Positions 32,332 to 39,909 of a stretch of 40,018 nt of DNA are shown piece by piece. Position numbers and translations under genes: made by a program. The first letter of the stretch is position 1. Each line of letters begins with the position of its first letter. Source of the DNA: Streptomyces longispororuber. Lineage in GTDB: Bacteria > Actinomycetota > Actinomycetes > Streptomycetales > Streptomycetaceae. The DNA is taken from the NCBI RefSeq assembly GCF_014656095.1, contig NZ_BNBT01000069.1, forward strand, positions 1 through 40,018. Reading direction: 5' to 3'. Below the pieces are notes generated by a model that did not search any database, was not told the DNA's origin, and was given only the letters and a program-made list of their open reading frames with translations.

Positions 32332-32387
32332 GGCGGGCCCCCACAGCGGGCGTGGCCCGGCGCGCCACACCCTGAAACACCGTCGCG

Positions 32388-32415
32388 AACGCCCCCGCCC
32401 ACCGGCGGGGGCGTT
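32388..32415 (+). terminator. Intrinsic terminator with T-rich tail
   Basis: A perfect 12-bp stem pairs AACGCCCCCGCC (32388-32399) with GGCGGGGGCGTT (32404-32415) around a CACC loop, followed by TCTTC. It ends the GlsB-like transcript. Confidence 0.92.
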
Positions 32416-32501
32416 TCTTCCGCACGTCTCCCCGGCACCGCGCCGCCCACCGAGGCACGGACGACACACCTGGGCGACAGGGAAAGGACAGGCACGACGC
32501 A

Positions 32502-33800
32502 GTGACGATCGCCGACGTGGTGTTCGTGTGGTTGGGCGTGGGAGCGCTGCTCGCGGCGGTGCTGCCCCGGGTGGTCGCGGGGCGGCCGCTGTCGTTGCCG
32601 GTCGTGTTCCTGGCCGGCGGCATCGGCGCCTACCTGCTGCCGCTGCCGCTGCCGGAGGTCGACCCGGTGGAGCACAGGGTCGTGGCGGAGCACGTCACCG
32701 AGGTCTGCATCATCATCGCGCTGATGGGTGCCGGGCTGGCGCTCGACCGGCCCGTCGGCCGACGGCTGTGGGGCTCGACGTGGCGGCTGCTCGGCATCAC
32801 GATGCTGCTGACCGTCCTCGGCACCGCGCTGGTGGCGTGGTGGCTGCTGGGCTGGCCGCCGGCCGCCGCCCTGCTGCTGGCGGCGGTCCTCGCCCCGACC
32901 GATCCCGTACTGGCCTCGGAGATGCGGGTCGGGGAGCCCACGGAGGACGAGCACGACGAGGACGAGGTGCGCTTCGCCCTCACCAGCGAGGCGGGCCTCA
33001 ACGACGGACTCGCCTTCCCCCTGACCTACGCGGCCGTCGCCCTGGCCGCCACCGCGGGCAGCGGCTGGTCGGCCGACTGGTTCGGCACCTGGCTGGTCAA
33101 GGACGTCGCCTTCAAGTGCGCCGTCGGTGTCCTCGGCGGACTGCTGATCGGCCGGCTGCTGGGCTGGCTGTTCTTCCGCACCAGCTCCCGGGTGCTGCGG
33201 CTGTCCGAGTACCGGGAGGGCTTCGTCGCGCTGGCCGCGACCTTCCTGGCGTACGGGCTGACCGAACTCGCGGGCGGCTACGGCTTCCTCGCCGTGTTCA
33301 CCACCGCGTGCGCCGTGCGGGCGGCCGAGCGCGCCCACGGCTTCCACAAGGTGCTGCACGACTTCGTCGAGCAGATCGAGCGCCTGCTCACCGCCGTGCT
33401 GCTGTTCCTGCTGGGCGCCTTCGTCGCGCTGGGCGGCCTCGCCCCGCTGACCTGGCGCGGCGCCGTCGTCGGGCTGCTGCTGCTCCTGGTCGTCCGGCCG
33501 CTGTGCGGCTGGGCCGGGCTCCTCGGGGGCGGCGTCGAGCGCCGGGAGCGCCGGGTGATCGCGATCTACGGCATCCGGGGCATCGGCTCCCTGTACTACC
33601 TCGCCTACGCGCTCGGCCAACAGGACTTCCCCGTGCCGGAGCGGGAGCTGTGGGCGGTGGTGACCTTCACCGTGCTGGCATCGGTCCTCCTGCACGGCAT
33701 CACGGCCGGCCCGGTGGTGACCGGCCTGGACCGACGCCGGGCGACCGAGCGTGGACACGAGGCGCCTGCGCGCAAGGAGCCCCATCGAGGACGGCCGTAG
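32502..33800 (+). CDS. NhaP-type sodium(potassium)/proton antiporter (CPA1 family)
   Basis: A 432-residue membrane protein with about twelve hydrophobic segments. The ion-binding region reads AAVLAPTDPVLASE, followed by a charged loop (residues about 147-155, Glu/Asp-rich) and LTSEAGLNDGLAFPL; both motifs are typical of CPA1 exchangers. It starts at GTG with GGAAAGGA about 13 bases upstream, a rather long spacing. It differs in family from the CPA2 antiporter in the left part of the window. General ion and pH balance is the likely role. Confidence 0.92.
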   Translation: MTIADVVFVWLGVGALLAAVLPRVVAGRPLSLPVVFLAGGIGAYLLPLPLPEVDPVEHRVVAEHVTEVCIIIALMGAGLALDRPVGRRLWGSTWRLLGITMLLTVLGTALVAWWLLGWPPAAALLLAAVLAPTDPVLASEMRVGEPTEDEHDEDEVRFALTSEAGLNDGLAFPLTYAAVALAATAGSGWSADWFGTWLVKDVAFKCAVGVLGGLLIGRLLGWLFFRTSSRVLRLSEYREGFVALAATFLAYGLTELAGGYGFLAVFTTACAVRAAERAHGFHKVLHDFVEQIERLLTAVLLFLLGAFVALGGLAPLTWRGAVVGLLLLLVVRPLCGWAGLLGGGVERRERRVIAIYGIRGIGSLYYLAYALGQQDFPVPERELWAVVTFTVLASVLLHGITAGPVVTGLDRRRATERGHEAPARKEPHRGRP

Positions 33801-33958
33801 CGGAACCGCACCGCGCCGGGCGGCACCGGGTACGACCAGTCGCAGCACCCCCTCCGAAGGCCGCTCACGGCCGGCAACGCCAACGCGTGCCCATGTAGAG
33901 TGAATGACGCCCTTGACCTGCACAAAGCAGGCAGGGAGCCGTCTTACAGGAGTCCAAA

Positions 33959-34384
33959 GTGCTGCGTACTCTGTTCAAGTCCAAGATCCACCGAGCCACC
34001 GTGACCCAGGCCGACCTGCACTACGTGGGGTCCGTCACCATTGACGCGGATCTGCTCGACGCCGCCGATCTGCTGCCCGGGGAGCTCGTGCACATCGTCG
34101 ACGTCACCAACGGGGCGCGGCTGGAGACGTACACCATCGAGGGTGAGCGTGGCAGCGGTGTCATCGGGATCAACGGTGCGGCGGCGCATCTGGTGCACCC
34201 CGGGGACAAGGTGATCATCATCAGCTACGCGCAGGTCGACGACGCCGAGGCGCGGGCGTGGCGGCCGCGGGTCGTGCACGTCGACGCGGACAACCGCGTG
34301 GTGGCGCTCGGGGACGATGCCGGGGCGCCGGTGCCCGGTGCCGGTGACATGGCGCGCTCCCCGCAGGCCGTGGTGCGGGACTGA
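33959..34384 (+). CDS. panD: Aspartate 1-decarboxylase
   Basis: Makes beta-alanine from aspartate for pantothenate and coenzyme A. The 141-residue proenzyme starts LRTLFKSKIHRATVTQADLHYVGSVTID; the self-cleavage site is Gly24-Ser25, where Ser25 becomes the pyruvoyl group. GERGSGVIGINGAAAHLVHPGDKVIIISY is the conserved core. GTG start with AGGAG 7 bases upstream. A TAGAGT box at 33896-33901 may be its -10. It is followed by a racemase-like gene 17 bases on. Confidence 0.97.
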   Translation: MLRTLFKSKIHRATVTQADLHYVGSVTIDADLLDAADLLPGELVHIVDVTNGARLETYTIEGERGSGVIGINGAAAHLVHPGDKVIIISYAQVDDAEARAWRPRVVHVDADNRVVALGDDAGAPVPGAGDMARSPQAVVRD

Positions 34385-34401
34385 GGGCGTCGGCGCTGCC
34401 C

Positions 34402-35061
34402 GTGCTGGGGCTGCTGCACACCTCACCCGTCCACGTCCCGGTCTTCGACGCGCTGCGTGACACAGATCACCCGGGGCTCGCCCTGCGGCACCACGTCGAC
34501 GAAGGGCTGCTGGACCGGGCCCGCCGGGCGGGGCCCGACGTGGGCGCGGTGCGGGCCGTGCTCGAGCGCGCCGCCGCCGAGGGGGCGCACGCCGTGCTGT
34601 GCACGTGCTCGACGCTCGGCGGCGTGGCCGAGTCCCTGGCCACCGACGTCGGCGTGCCCGTACTGCGGGTCGACCGGCCCATGGCGGCCGCCGCCGTCGC
34701 GGTGGGCCCCGCGGTCGCGGTCGTCGCCTCGGTCGCCAGCACCCTGGGGCCGACCGTCGCCCTCGTCGAGGAGGAGGCCGGCCGCGCCGGGCGGCGCGTC
34801 GACGTCCGCGCCGTCCTGGTCGAGGATGCCTGGGAGCGGTTCGCCGCCGGGGACCGGGAGGGGTACCTGCGGCTCGTCACCGCCGCCGTCGAACGGGTGG
34901 GGGCGGACGGGGCCGACGTCGTCGTGCTCGCCCAGGCCTCCATGGCGGACGCCGCGACCCGCGCCGACGTGCCCGTTCCCGTGCTCGCCAGCCCGCGCCC
35001 GGGGTTGCGCGCCGCCGCGGCGGTGTGCGGATTCCCGTGCCCGGATCCCGGTACGGCGTAG
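34402..35061 (+). CDS. Asp/Glu/hydantoin racemase-like protein
   Basis: A 219-residue protein of the aspartate/glutamate racemase superfamily. The first catalytic region is clear: AVLCTCSTLGGVAESL. The second, where true racemases have a cysteine in a GCT-like motif, reads VVVLAQASMADAA, so that cysteine is Ala or Ser. It may therefore not be a two-cysteine racemase. The GTG start at 34402 has no good ribosome site; translation may be coupled to panD, which stops 17 bases earlier. The actual substrate is unknown. Confidence 0.75.
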   Translation: MLGLLHTSPVHVPVFDALRDTDHPGLALRHHVDEGLLDRARRAGPDVGAVRAVLERAAAEGAHAVLCTCSTLGGVAESLATDVGVPVLRVDRPMAAAAVAVGPAVAVVASVASTLGPTVALVEEEAGRAGRRVDVRAVLVEDAWERFAAGDREGYLRLVTAAVERVGADGADVVVLAQASMADAATRADVPVPVLASPRPGLRAAAAVCGFPCPDPGTA

Positions 35062-35082
35062 GCGGCGGCCACCTGTCCGGCC

Positions 35083-35088
35083 TAGGGT
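35083..35088 (+). promoter_or_regulatory. -10 box for a probable leaderless transcript
   Basis: TAGGGT ends 6 bases before the ATG at 35095, and no Shine-Dalgarno sequence is present before that ATG. The -35 region is poor. The layout is typical of Streptomyces leaderless genes. Confidence 0.5.
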
Positions 35089-35094
35089 TTGGCC

Positions 35095-35535
35095 ATGACT
35101 TCACACGATGACGTGGTGATCAGTCCCACCGGCTGGGTGGCCGAACAGGCCCGCCTCTACGAGGAGTCGGGCGGCACCAAGGGGACGACCATCCAGGGCG
35201 CGCCCTGCCTGCTCCTCGACTACCGCGGCCGCCGCAGCGGCCTGTGGCGCCGCACCGTCCTCATCTACGGCCGCGACGGCGACGACTACCTGGTGGTGGC
35301 CTCCAACGGCGGCGCCGCCGAGCACCCCCTGTGGTACCGCAACCTGCGGGACGAGCCCGACGTCCGCCTGCGCGTGGGCACCGAGCGGTTCGCCGCCCGC
35401 GCCGACACCCTGTCGCCCGAGGACAAGGCGCGCGTCTGGCCGCGCCTGGTGGAGATCTTCGCCCCGTACGCGGAGTACCAGGAGAAGACGGAGCGGGACA
35501 TTCCGGTGGTGCGGCTCCGGCGCACGGAGGGCTGA
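35095..35535 (+). CDS. Deazaflavin (F420)-dependent nitroreductase-family oxidoreductase
   Basis: A 146-residue protein of the Ddn/DUF385 family, split-barrel enzymes that mostly use F420H2. It shows the family run GAPCLLLDYRGRRSGLWRRTVLIYGRDGDDYLVVASNGG, followed by HPLWYRNLRDEPDVRLRVG, the cofactor-binding region. ATG 35095 has no ribosome site but a -10 box just upstream, so it is probably leaderless; TTG 35089 in the same frame is a less likely start. It reduces quinones, nitro compounds or enones in other family members; the substrate here is unknown. Confidence 0.9.
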   Translation: MTSHDDVVISPTGWVAEQARLYEESGGTKGTTIQGAPCLLLDYRGRRSGLWRRTVLIYGRDGDDYLVVASNGGAAEHPLWYRNLRDEPDVRLRVGTERFAARADTLSPEDKARVWPRLVEIFAPYAEYQEKTERDIPVVRLRRTEG

Positions 35536-35678
35536 CCCCCGCCGCACCCGGGCCCGGCTCCAGCGGCGCGCAGGACTGGACTGCGCGGGCGTGGGCACGC
35601 GAGGCGGGAGAGAGTGGATACGGCCGACGGGCCCGAGCCTCAGCGCCGGGCCCTCACCTCCGCACCCTGGGAGGAAGC

Positions 35679-35891
35679 ATGACGCACCCGTTCCCCGACC
35701 CCGTCCCGCCCGGGCCGACCCCGGGCCCCCTCCCGGACCCGGCGCCCGCCCCGCCGCCCGACCCGGGGCAGCCACAAGGCCCCGCCCGGGCCCCCGGGCC
35801 CGTACCGGAGCCCCCGCCGTCCCCGGTGCCCAAGCCGCCGGGGCCCGACCCCGTGCCGGACCCGGACCCGACTCCGGAGCCGATGAGCTGA
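35679..35891 (+). CDS. Proline-rich 70-residue protein
   Basis: A very short, simple-sequence protein: 34 of 70 residues are proline, the rest mainly Asp, Gly, Ala, Glu and Val, beginning MTHPFPDPVPPGP and ending PTPEPMS. A strong GGAGGAAG site lies directly before the ATG, which supports real translation. There is no signal peptide or membrane segment; it should be extended and disordered. I do not recognise a function. It lies between the oxidoreductase gene and a strong terminator. Confidence 0.65.
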   Translation: MTHPFPDPVPPGPTPGPLPDPAPAPPPDPGQPQGPARAPGPVPEPPPSPVPKPPGPDPVPDPDPTPEPMS

Positions 35892-36195
35892 GCGCGGACC
35901 TCAGGGCAGCGGGGCCGTCACTCGTCGTCCCGCGCCCCGCCGGGGGCCGCTCCGCCTCGGAGCGGCCCCCGGCCCGCGTCCTGGCAGGATTTCGCCGGGA
36001 CGTGGCACGGATGCCGCTGCCGTCGATCATTTCCGCCCGGGAGACTCCAAGCACCGCACTCCGTACGAGGGGCCCCGACGGCCCGCCGTCCCGCCGGTAC
36101 GCCGCCCGCGGTGGCCAGGCACGGGTACGGGGCTGCGAGGAGCGGGCCGTGCCGCCGTGCACGGCCCCGGGGTGACCGGCGAAGGGAGACGAGGG
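35892..36195. other. 304-base intergenic region
   Basis: Apart from the hairpin terminator at 35939-35973 I see nothing coding here. The right part must hold the promoter of the HD-domain gene; no clear boxes stand out. Confidence 0.5.
35939..35973 (+). terminator. Strong hairpin terminator
   Basis: A perfect 16-bp stem (35939-35954 with 35958-35973) closes a 3-base CCT loop. It follows the proline-rich gene by about 50 bases and ends that transcript. Confidence 0.9.
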
Positions 36196-36801
36196 ATGCT
36201 GGGCGAGGTCGCAGGGGTGCGCCCACCGGGCGGGCGGGCGGCGGAGGCCGCGCGGCTGGTGTGCGAGGAGTACGCCGGCCCGGCGCTGTACCACCACTCG
36301 GTGCGGTCGTACTGCTTCGGCGCCGCCTGGGCCGAGGAGCGGGGCCTGGACTTCGACCGCGAGCTGTTCTTCGTCTCCGCGCTCCTGCACGACCTCGCGC
36401 TCGTCGCGCCCTTCGACAGCCACACGCTGCCGTTCGAGGAGGCGGGCGGGCACCTCGCCCGGGTGTTCACCGCCGGGCTCGGCTGGCCGACCCGGCGACG
36501 CGACCGGGCGGCCGAGCTGATCGTGCTCCACATGCGCGACGACGTGGCACCGGAAGTGGACGTCGAGAGCCGCATGTTGCAGGTGGGCACCAGCGCGGAT
36601 GTGTCGGGGTCCGGCCTCGACGCCTTCGCCCCGTCCTTCCGGGACGCGCTCGTCGCGGCGTACCCCCGGCTGGACTTCGCCCGGTCCTTCGTACGCCTCT
36701 TCCAGGAACAGGCCGCGCGCAAGCCGGGCTGTGCGGCGGCGCGCCTGCTGGCGGGGGAGTGGGCCGGGCGGGCGGCGTCCCACCCGCTCGATCGGACCTG
36801 A
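36196..36801 (+). CDS. HD-domain phosphohydrolase
   Basis: A 201-residue metal-dependent HD-family protein. Metal ligands expected are His34 in YHHSVRSYCFG and the HD pair His65-Asp66 in SALLHDLALV. A third region, HTLPFEEAGGHLARVF, fits the family. ATG 36196 has GAAGGGAGACGAGGG upstream. Proteins of this size include cyanamide hydratase-like and nucleotide phosphohydrolases; the layout resembles the cyanamide-hydratase/HD group, but this is a weak resemblance. Stand-alone gene. Confidence 0.85.
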   Translation: MLGEVAGVRPPGGRAAEAARLVCEEYAGPALYHHSVRSYCFGAAWAEERGLDFDRELFFVSALLHDLALVAPFDSHTLPFEEAGGHLARVFTAGLGWPTRRRDRAAELIVLHMRDDVAPEVDVESRMLQVGTSADVSGSGLDAFAPSFRDALVAAYPRLDFARSFVRLFQEQAARKPGCAAARLLAGEWAGRAASHPLDRT

Positions 36802-36888
36802 GCCGTGTGCGCCTCCGCGGGGCCGGGTGAGGGGGCCGCGTGAGGGCGTCGTCCGTGGCGTCGTGGCGTGTGCCGCAGGTCGGGCGGG

Positions 36889-37059
36889 CTACTCCCCGTC
36901 GGCGTCCTCACCGCCCTTCGCCGCCCCGGCGAAATCCAGGACCGCGGCGGCGTGGCGCCGGGTCTGCTCCGCGACGCGGGCCACGTCGGCGACCACGTCG
37001 CCGTGCTCGGCTATCAGCCGGTCGTAGATCGGCGCGGTGACTTGTTCGGTGGCATTCAC
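36889..37059 (-). CDS. Small hypothetical protein, 56 residues
   Basis: Begins VNATEQVTAPIYDRLIAEHGDVVADV and continues with an amphipathic helix, RVAEQTRRHAAAVLDFAG, ending in an acidic tail. The frame has good actinomycete codon-position GC bias. It starts at GTG with only a weak AACGGA site. I do not recognise a family with a known function. No membrane segment or metal motif is seen. Confidence 0.55.
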   Translation of the reverse strand: MNATEQVTAPIYDRLIAEHGDVVADVARVAEQTRRHAAAVLDFAGAAKGGEDADGE

Positions 37060-37386
37060 GTGGGGGTCCGTTTCTTCCAGGTGTGGCACAGGTGCGGCAC
37101 AGGCGTGCTCGCGGCACGCCGCCGCGCGACGCGTCGGGCGTGCCGTGCGCTCCGTTACCCGCGATTCCGCGCCGCATGCGCGCCACCCGGACATGATCGG
37201 CCGCAGCCGCAGCCGCAGCCGCAGCCGCAGCCGCAGCAGCGGTGTGCCGCGCGGCGTACCGCCCACGCCGTAGGTACGCCGTAGGTACCGCAGGTCACGC
37301 GGGTGCGGTAGCGACGCGTCCGGTCGGCGGCGGGGCGGCGCGGCGTACCGTGATCCCGGAAAGCACGTACCGAGGAGGAACCACCC
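37060..37386. other. 327-base intergenic region with short tandem repeats
   Basis: Divergent spacer between the small protein and the CE7 esterase gene. It holds the CCGCAG hexamer array (37201-37236) and an exact 11-base direct repeat, CGCCGTAGGTA, at 37266-37276 and 37277-37287, with a third imperfect copy. GAGGAGG before 37387 is the ribosome site of the esterase. Confidence 0.6.
37201..37236. repeat. Hexanucleotide array (CCGCAG)6
   Basis: Six exact head-to-tail copies of CCGCAG, followed by a truncated CAGC. It lies in the divergent intergenic region about 140 bases from the small-protein start. Such arrays change length easily by slippage. Confidence 0.92.
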
Positions 37387-38358
37387 GTGCCCCATTTCGA
37401 CCTGCCGCTCGAGGAACTCCGCCGCTACCGCCCGGAATTGCCGGAACCCGAGGATTTCGACGCCTTTTGGGAGAAGACGCTTTCGGCGGCGCGCGCGTAC
37501 GACATCGACGTCCGCTTCGAACGCGTCGACGTGCCTTTGGCGCTGATCGACGTATTCGACGTGACATTCGCGGGTTTCGGGGGTCACCCCGTCAAGGGCT
37601 GGCTGCTGCTCCCGGCCGGGACGGACGAGCCGCTGCCCGCCGTGGTCGAGTACATCGGGTACGGCGGCGGGCGCGGGCTGCCGCACGAGCGGCTGGTGTG
37701 GGCGGCGGCCGGGTTCGCGTACTTCATCATGGACACGCGCGGCCAGGGCAGCGGCGGCTCGGTCGGGGACACCCCGGACCCGGGCGCGAGCGGGCCCGCG
37801 TACCCCGGGTTCGTGACGCGCGGGATCGAGGACCCGCACGGCTACTTCTACCGCCGGGTCTTCACCGACGCCGTGCGCGCCGTCGAGGCCGTCCGCGCCC
37901 ACCCCCTGGTGGACGCCGCGCGCGTGGCCGCCGTGGGCGACAGCCAGGGCGGCGGCGTCGCCCTCGCCGTCGCCGGACTCGTGCCCGACCTCGCCGCGAT
38001 CTGCTCCAACGTGCCGTTCCTGTGCGACTTCCCGCGCGCGACGACCCTCTCGTCACGCCCCCCGTACCAGGAGGTGGCGCTCTATCTGCGGGCGCGGCGC
38101 GGGCAGGAGGAGCGGGTGTTCCGGACGCTCTCGTATTTCGACGGCGTGCACTTCGCGGCGCGCGGCCGGGCGCCCGCGCTGTTCTCCGCGGCACTCGAGG
38201 ACGAGACGTGCCCGCCGTCCACGGTCTTCGCCGCGTTCAATTCCTACGCGGGGCGCGAAAGGTCGATGGAGGTGTACCGCTTCAACGACCATGAAGGCGG
38301 CGGCGTATTCCAACAGGATGTACAACTGCGGTGGCTTCCGGGGCATTTGCGGAACTGA
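37387..38358 (+). CDS. Acetyl xylan esterase / cephalosporin-C deacetylase family (CE7)
   Basis: A 323-residue cytoplasmic alpha/beta hydrolase that removes acetyl groups from xylo-oligosaccharides and related esters. The family motifs are all visible: RGQGSGGS at 118-125, the nucleophile Ser186 in VGDSQGGG, Asp272 in LEDETCPP, and His302 in FNDHEGGG. It starts at GTG with GAGGAGG 8 bases upstream, and has no signal peptide, as is normal for CE7. Length matches the family. Confidence 0.95.
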   Translation: MPHFDLPLEELRRYRPELPEPEDFDAFWEKTLSAARAYDIDVRFERVDVPLALIDVFDVTFAGFGGHPVKGWLLLPAGTDEPLPAVVEYIGYGGGRGLPHERLVWAAAGFAYFIMDTRGQGSGGSVGDTPDPGASGPAYPGFVTRGIEDPHGYFYRRVFTDAVRAVEAVRAHPLVDAARVAAVGDSQGGGVALAVAGLVPDLAAICSNVPFLCDFPRATTLSSRPPYQEVALYLRARRGQEERVFRTLSYFDGVHFAARGRAPALFSAALEDETCPPSTVFAAFNSYAGRERSMEVYRFNDHEGGGVFQQDVQLRWLPGHLRN

Positions 38359-38388
38359 CCTGTTCACCGTCCTTTCGGCCGCCCGCTC

Positions 38389-38418
38389 TTGTCACGGCCA
38401 TGGCGGAGCGGCTAGCTT
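38389..38418 (+). promoter_or_regulatory. Promoter of the Rpf-like/LysM/M23 gene
   Basis: TTGTCA (38389-38394) and TAGCTT (38413-38418) are 18 bases apart, a good vegetative-type match. Transcription should begin near 38425, giving a leader of about 56 bases. That leader holds a small palindrome (GCGAA at 38451-38455, TTCGC at 38458-38462). Confidence 0.6.
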
Positions 38419-38480
38419 GCGGGCTTGTCCGTGGCTGACGTGTGACCTTCGCGAACATTCGCGTGTCTGAGGGGGCTTTC

Positions 38481-39830
38481 ATGGCCTTACGAGGCCGGCA
38501 CCGCCGGTACCAGCCGAGCCGGATCAACCGTGCCTCGCTCACCGTCACCGCGGGCGGCGCGGGCATCGCCCTGCCGCTGGTGTCGGCGGGCACGGGCCAC
38601 GCGGCGGACGTGGAGACCTGGAACAAGGTCGCCGCCTGCGAGTCCACGAACAACTGGAGCATCAACACCGGCAACGGCTTCTACGGCGGCCTCCAGTTCA
38701 CCCAGTCCACCTGGGAGGCCTACGGCGGCACGGCCTACGCCGCGCGCGCCGACCTCGCCACCAAGGCCCAGCAGATCGCCGTCGCCGAGAAGGTCCTCGA
38801 CGGGCAGGGCCCCGGCGCCTGGCCCGTGTGCTCGGTGCGGGCGGGCCTCACCCGGGGCGGCGACACCCCGGACCTCAAGCCCGCCACCGCGCCCCAGAAG
38901 CGCACGGGCACGGCCAACGACGCCAAGACCGACGGCGGACGCACGGCGCCCCAGGTCCCGCGGCGCACGGTCAAGGACGTCAAGCCCGAGGTGACGCCGC
39001 AGTCCACCGCGGGCACCGCCCGCATGTACACGGTCGTACGCGGCGACACCCTCTCCGGCATCGCCGACGAGCGCCGCGTCACCGGCGGCTGGCCGCAGCT
39101 CTACGAGAGCAACCGGCGCACCATCGGCGACGACCCGGACCTCATCACCCCCGGCCAGCGCCTGTCCCTGCGCGGCGCCGACGGCAGGCTGAAGCAGCCC
39201 CCGCGCCCGCCCGAGCGCCGCAGGCCCGCGGAGCGCCCCGGCGGCGAGCGGACCGAGAAGCGGCAGGTGCGCCAGCAGGAGAAGCAGCGCGCGCACCCGC
39301 CCGCCCAGAAGGAAGCCAAGAAGGACACCAGGGACACCAGGGACGCCCCGCGCAAGGAGACCCGGCCCGCGCCGAAGCGCGACACCGCGCCGGCGGGCCG
39401 CCAGAAGGCCAGGGCCGCCACGCAGTCCGGGGCCACCGTGCCCGTGGCCGCGTCCATCGGCACGCCGTACCGCGCGTCCGGCGGCTCCTGGTCGAAGGGC
39501 TACCACACCGGCGTCGACTTCCCCGTGCCGACCGGTACGTCCGTGCAGGCCGTCGCGGCCGGCACGGTCGTGGAGTCCGGCTGGGGCGGCTCGTACGGCT
39601 ACCAGGTGGTGATCCGGCACGGCGACGGCCGCTACTCGCAGTACGGCCACCTGTCGGCGCTCACCGTGAAGGCCGGGCAGCGGGTCGTCCCCGGGCAGCG
39701 CATCGGCCGCTCCGGCTCGACCGGCAACAGCTCCGGCCCGCACCTGCACTTCGAGATCCGCACGGGCCCGGGGTTCGGCTCGGACATCGACCCGCTGGCG
39801 TACCTGCGCGCACGCGGCGTCCGCATCTAG
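38481..39830 (+). CDS. Secreted cell-wall protein: Rpf-like transglycosylase, LysM and M23 peptidase domains
   Basis: A 449-residue exported peptidoglycan enzyme. An arginine-rich signal region with a hydrophobic core (about 20-40) ends near GHAADVETW. The Rpf-like domain (43-120) has AACESTNNW with the catalytic Glu54. LysM (183-230) has YTVVRGDTLSGIADE and LITPGQRLSL. A long basic, Pro/Lys/Arg-rich linker leads to the M23 peptidase domain, with HTGVDF (His342, Asp346) and HLHFE (His421, His423). Rpf-like proteins help spores germinate and dormant cells resume growth. The third codon is TTA, so translation should need the bldA tRNA. ATG 38481 has GAGGGGGC upstream. Confidence 0.95.
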   Translation: MALRGRHRRYQPSRINRASLTVTAGGAGIALPLVSAGTGHAADVETWNKVAACESTNNWSINTGNGFYGGLQFTQSTWEAYGGTAYAARADLATKAQQIAVAEKVLDGQGPGAWPVCSVRAGLTRGGDTPDLKPATAPQKRTGTANDAKTDGGRTAPQVPRRTVKDVKPEVTPQSTAGTARMYTVVRGDTLSGIADERRVTGGWPQLYESNRRTIGDDPDLITPGQRLSLRGADGRLKQPPRPPERRRPAERPGGERTEKRQVRQQEKQRAHPPAQKEAKKDTRDTRDAPRKETRPAPKRDTAPAGRQKARAATQSGATVPVAASIGTPYRASGGSWSKGYHTGVDFPVPTGTSVQAVAAGTVVESGWGGSYGYQVVIRHGDGRYSQYGHLSALTVKAGQRVVPGQRIGRSGSTGNSSGPHLHFEIRTGPGFGSDIDPLAYLRARGVRI

Positions 39831-39909
39831 GCGGCGTCCAGGGGCATCCAGGGGCGTCCGAGGCCGTCCGGAGTCCTGCGCAGCCAGGCGTCCAGGGCGG
39901 CCGGAGGCG

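Noticed and set aside
31708..32469. N-terminal extension of the MMPL protein
   Set aside because: The extra sequence crosses a terminator and the GlsB-like gene and lacks membrane character. MATFLYRLGRAALRWRR at 31707 is the family N-terminus.
38359..38480. A ydaO-type (c-di-AMP) riboswitch before the Rpf-like gene
   Set aside because: Such switches often precede rpf genes in Streptomyces. Here a promoter lies at 38389-38418, leaving a leader of only about 56 bases, too short.
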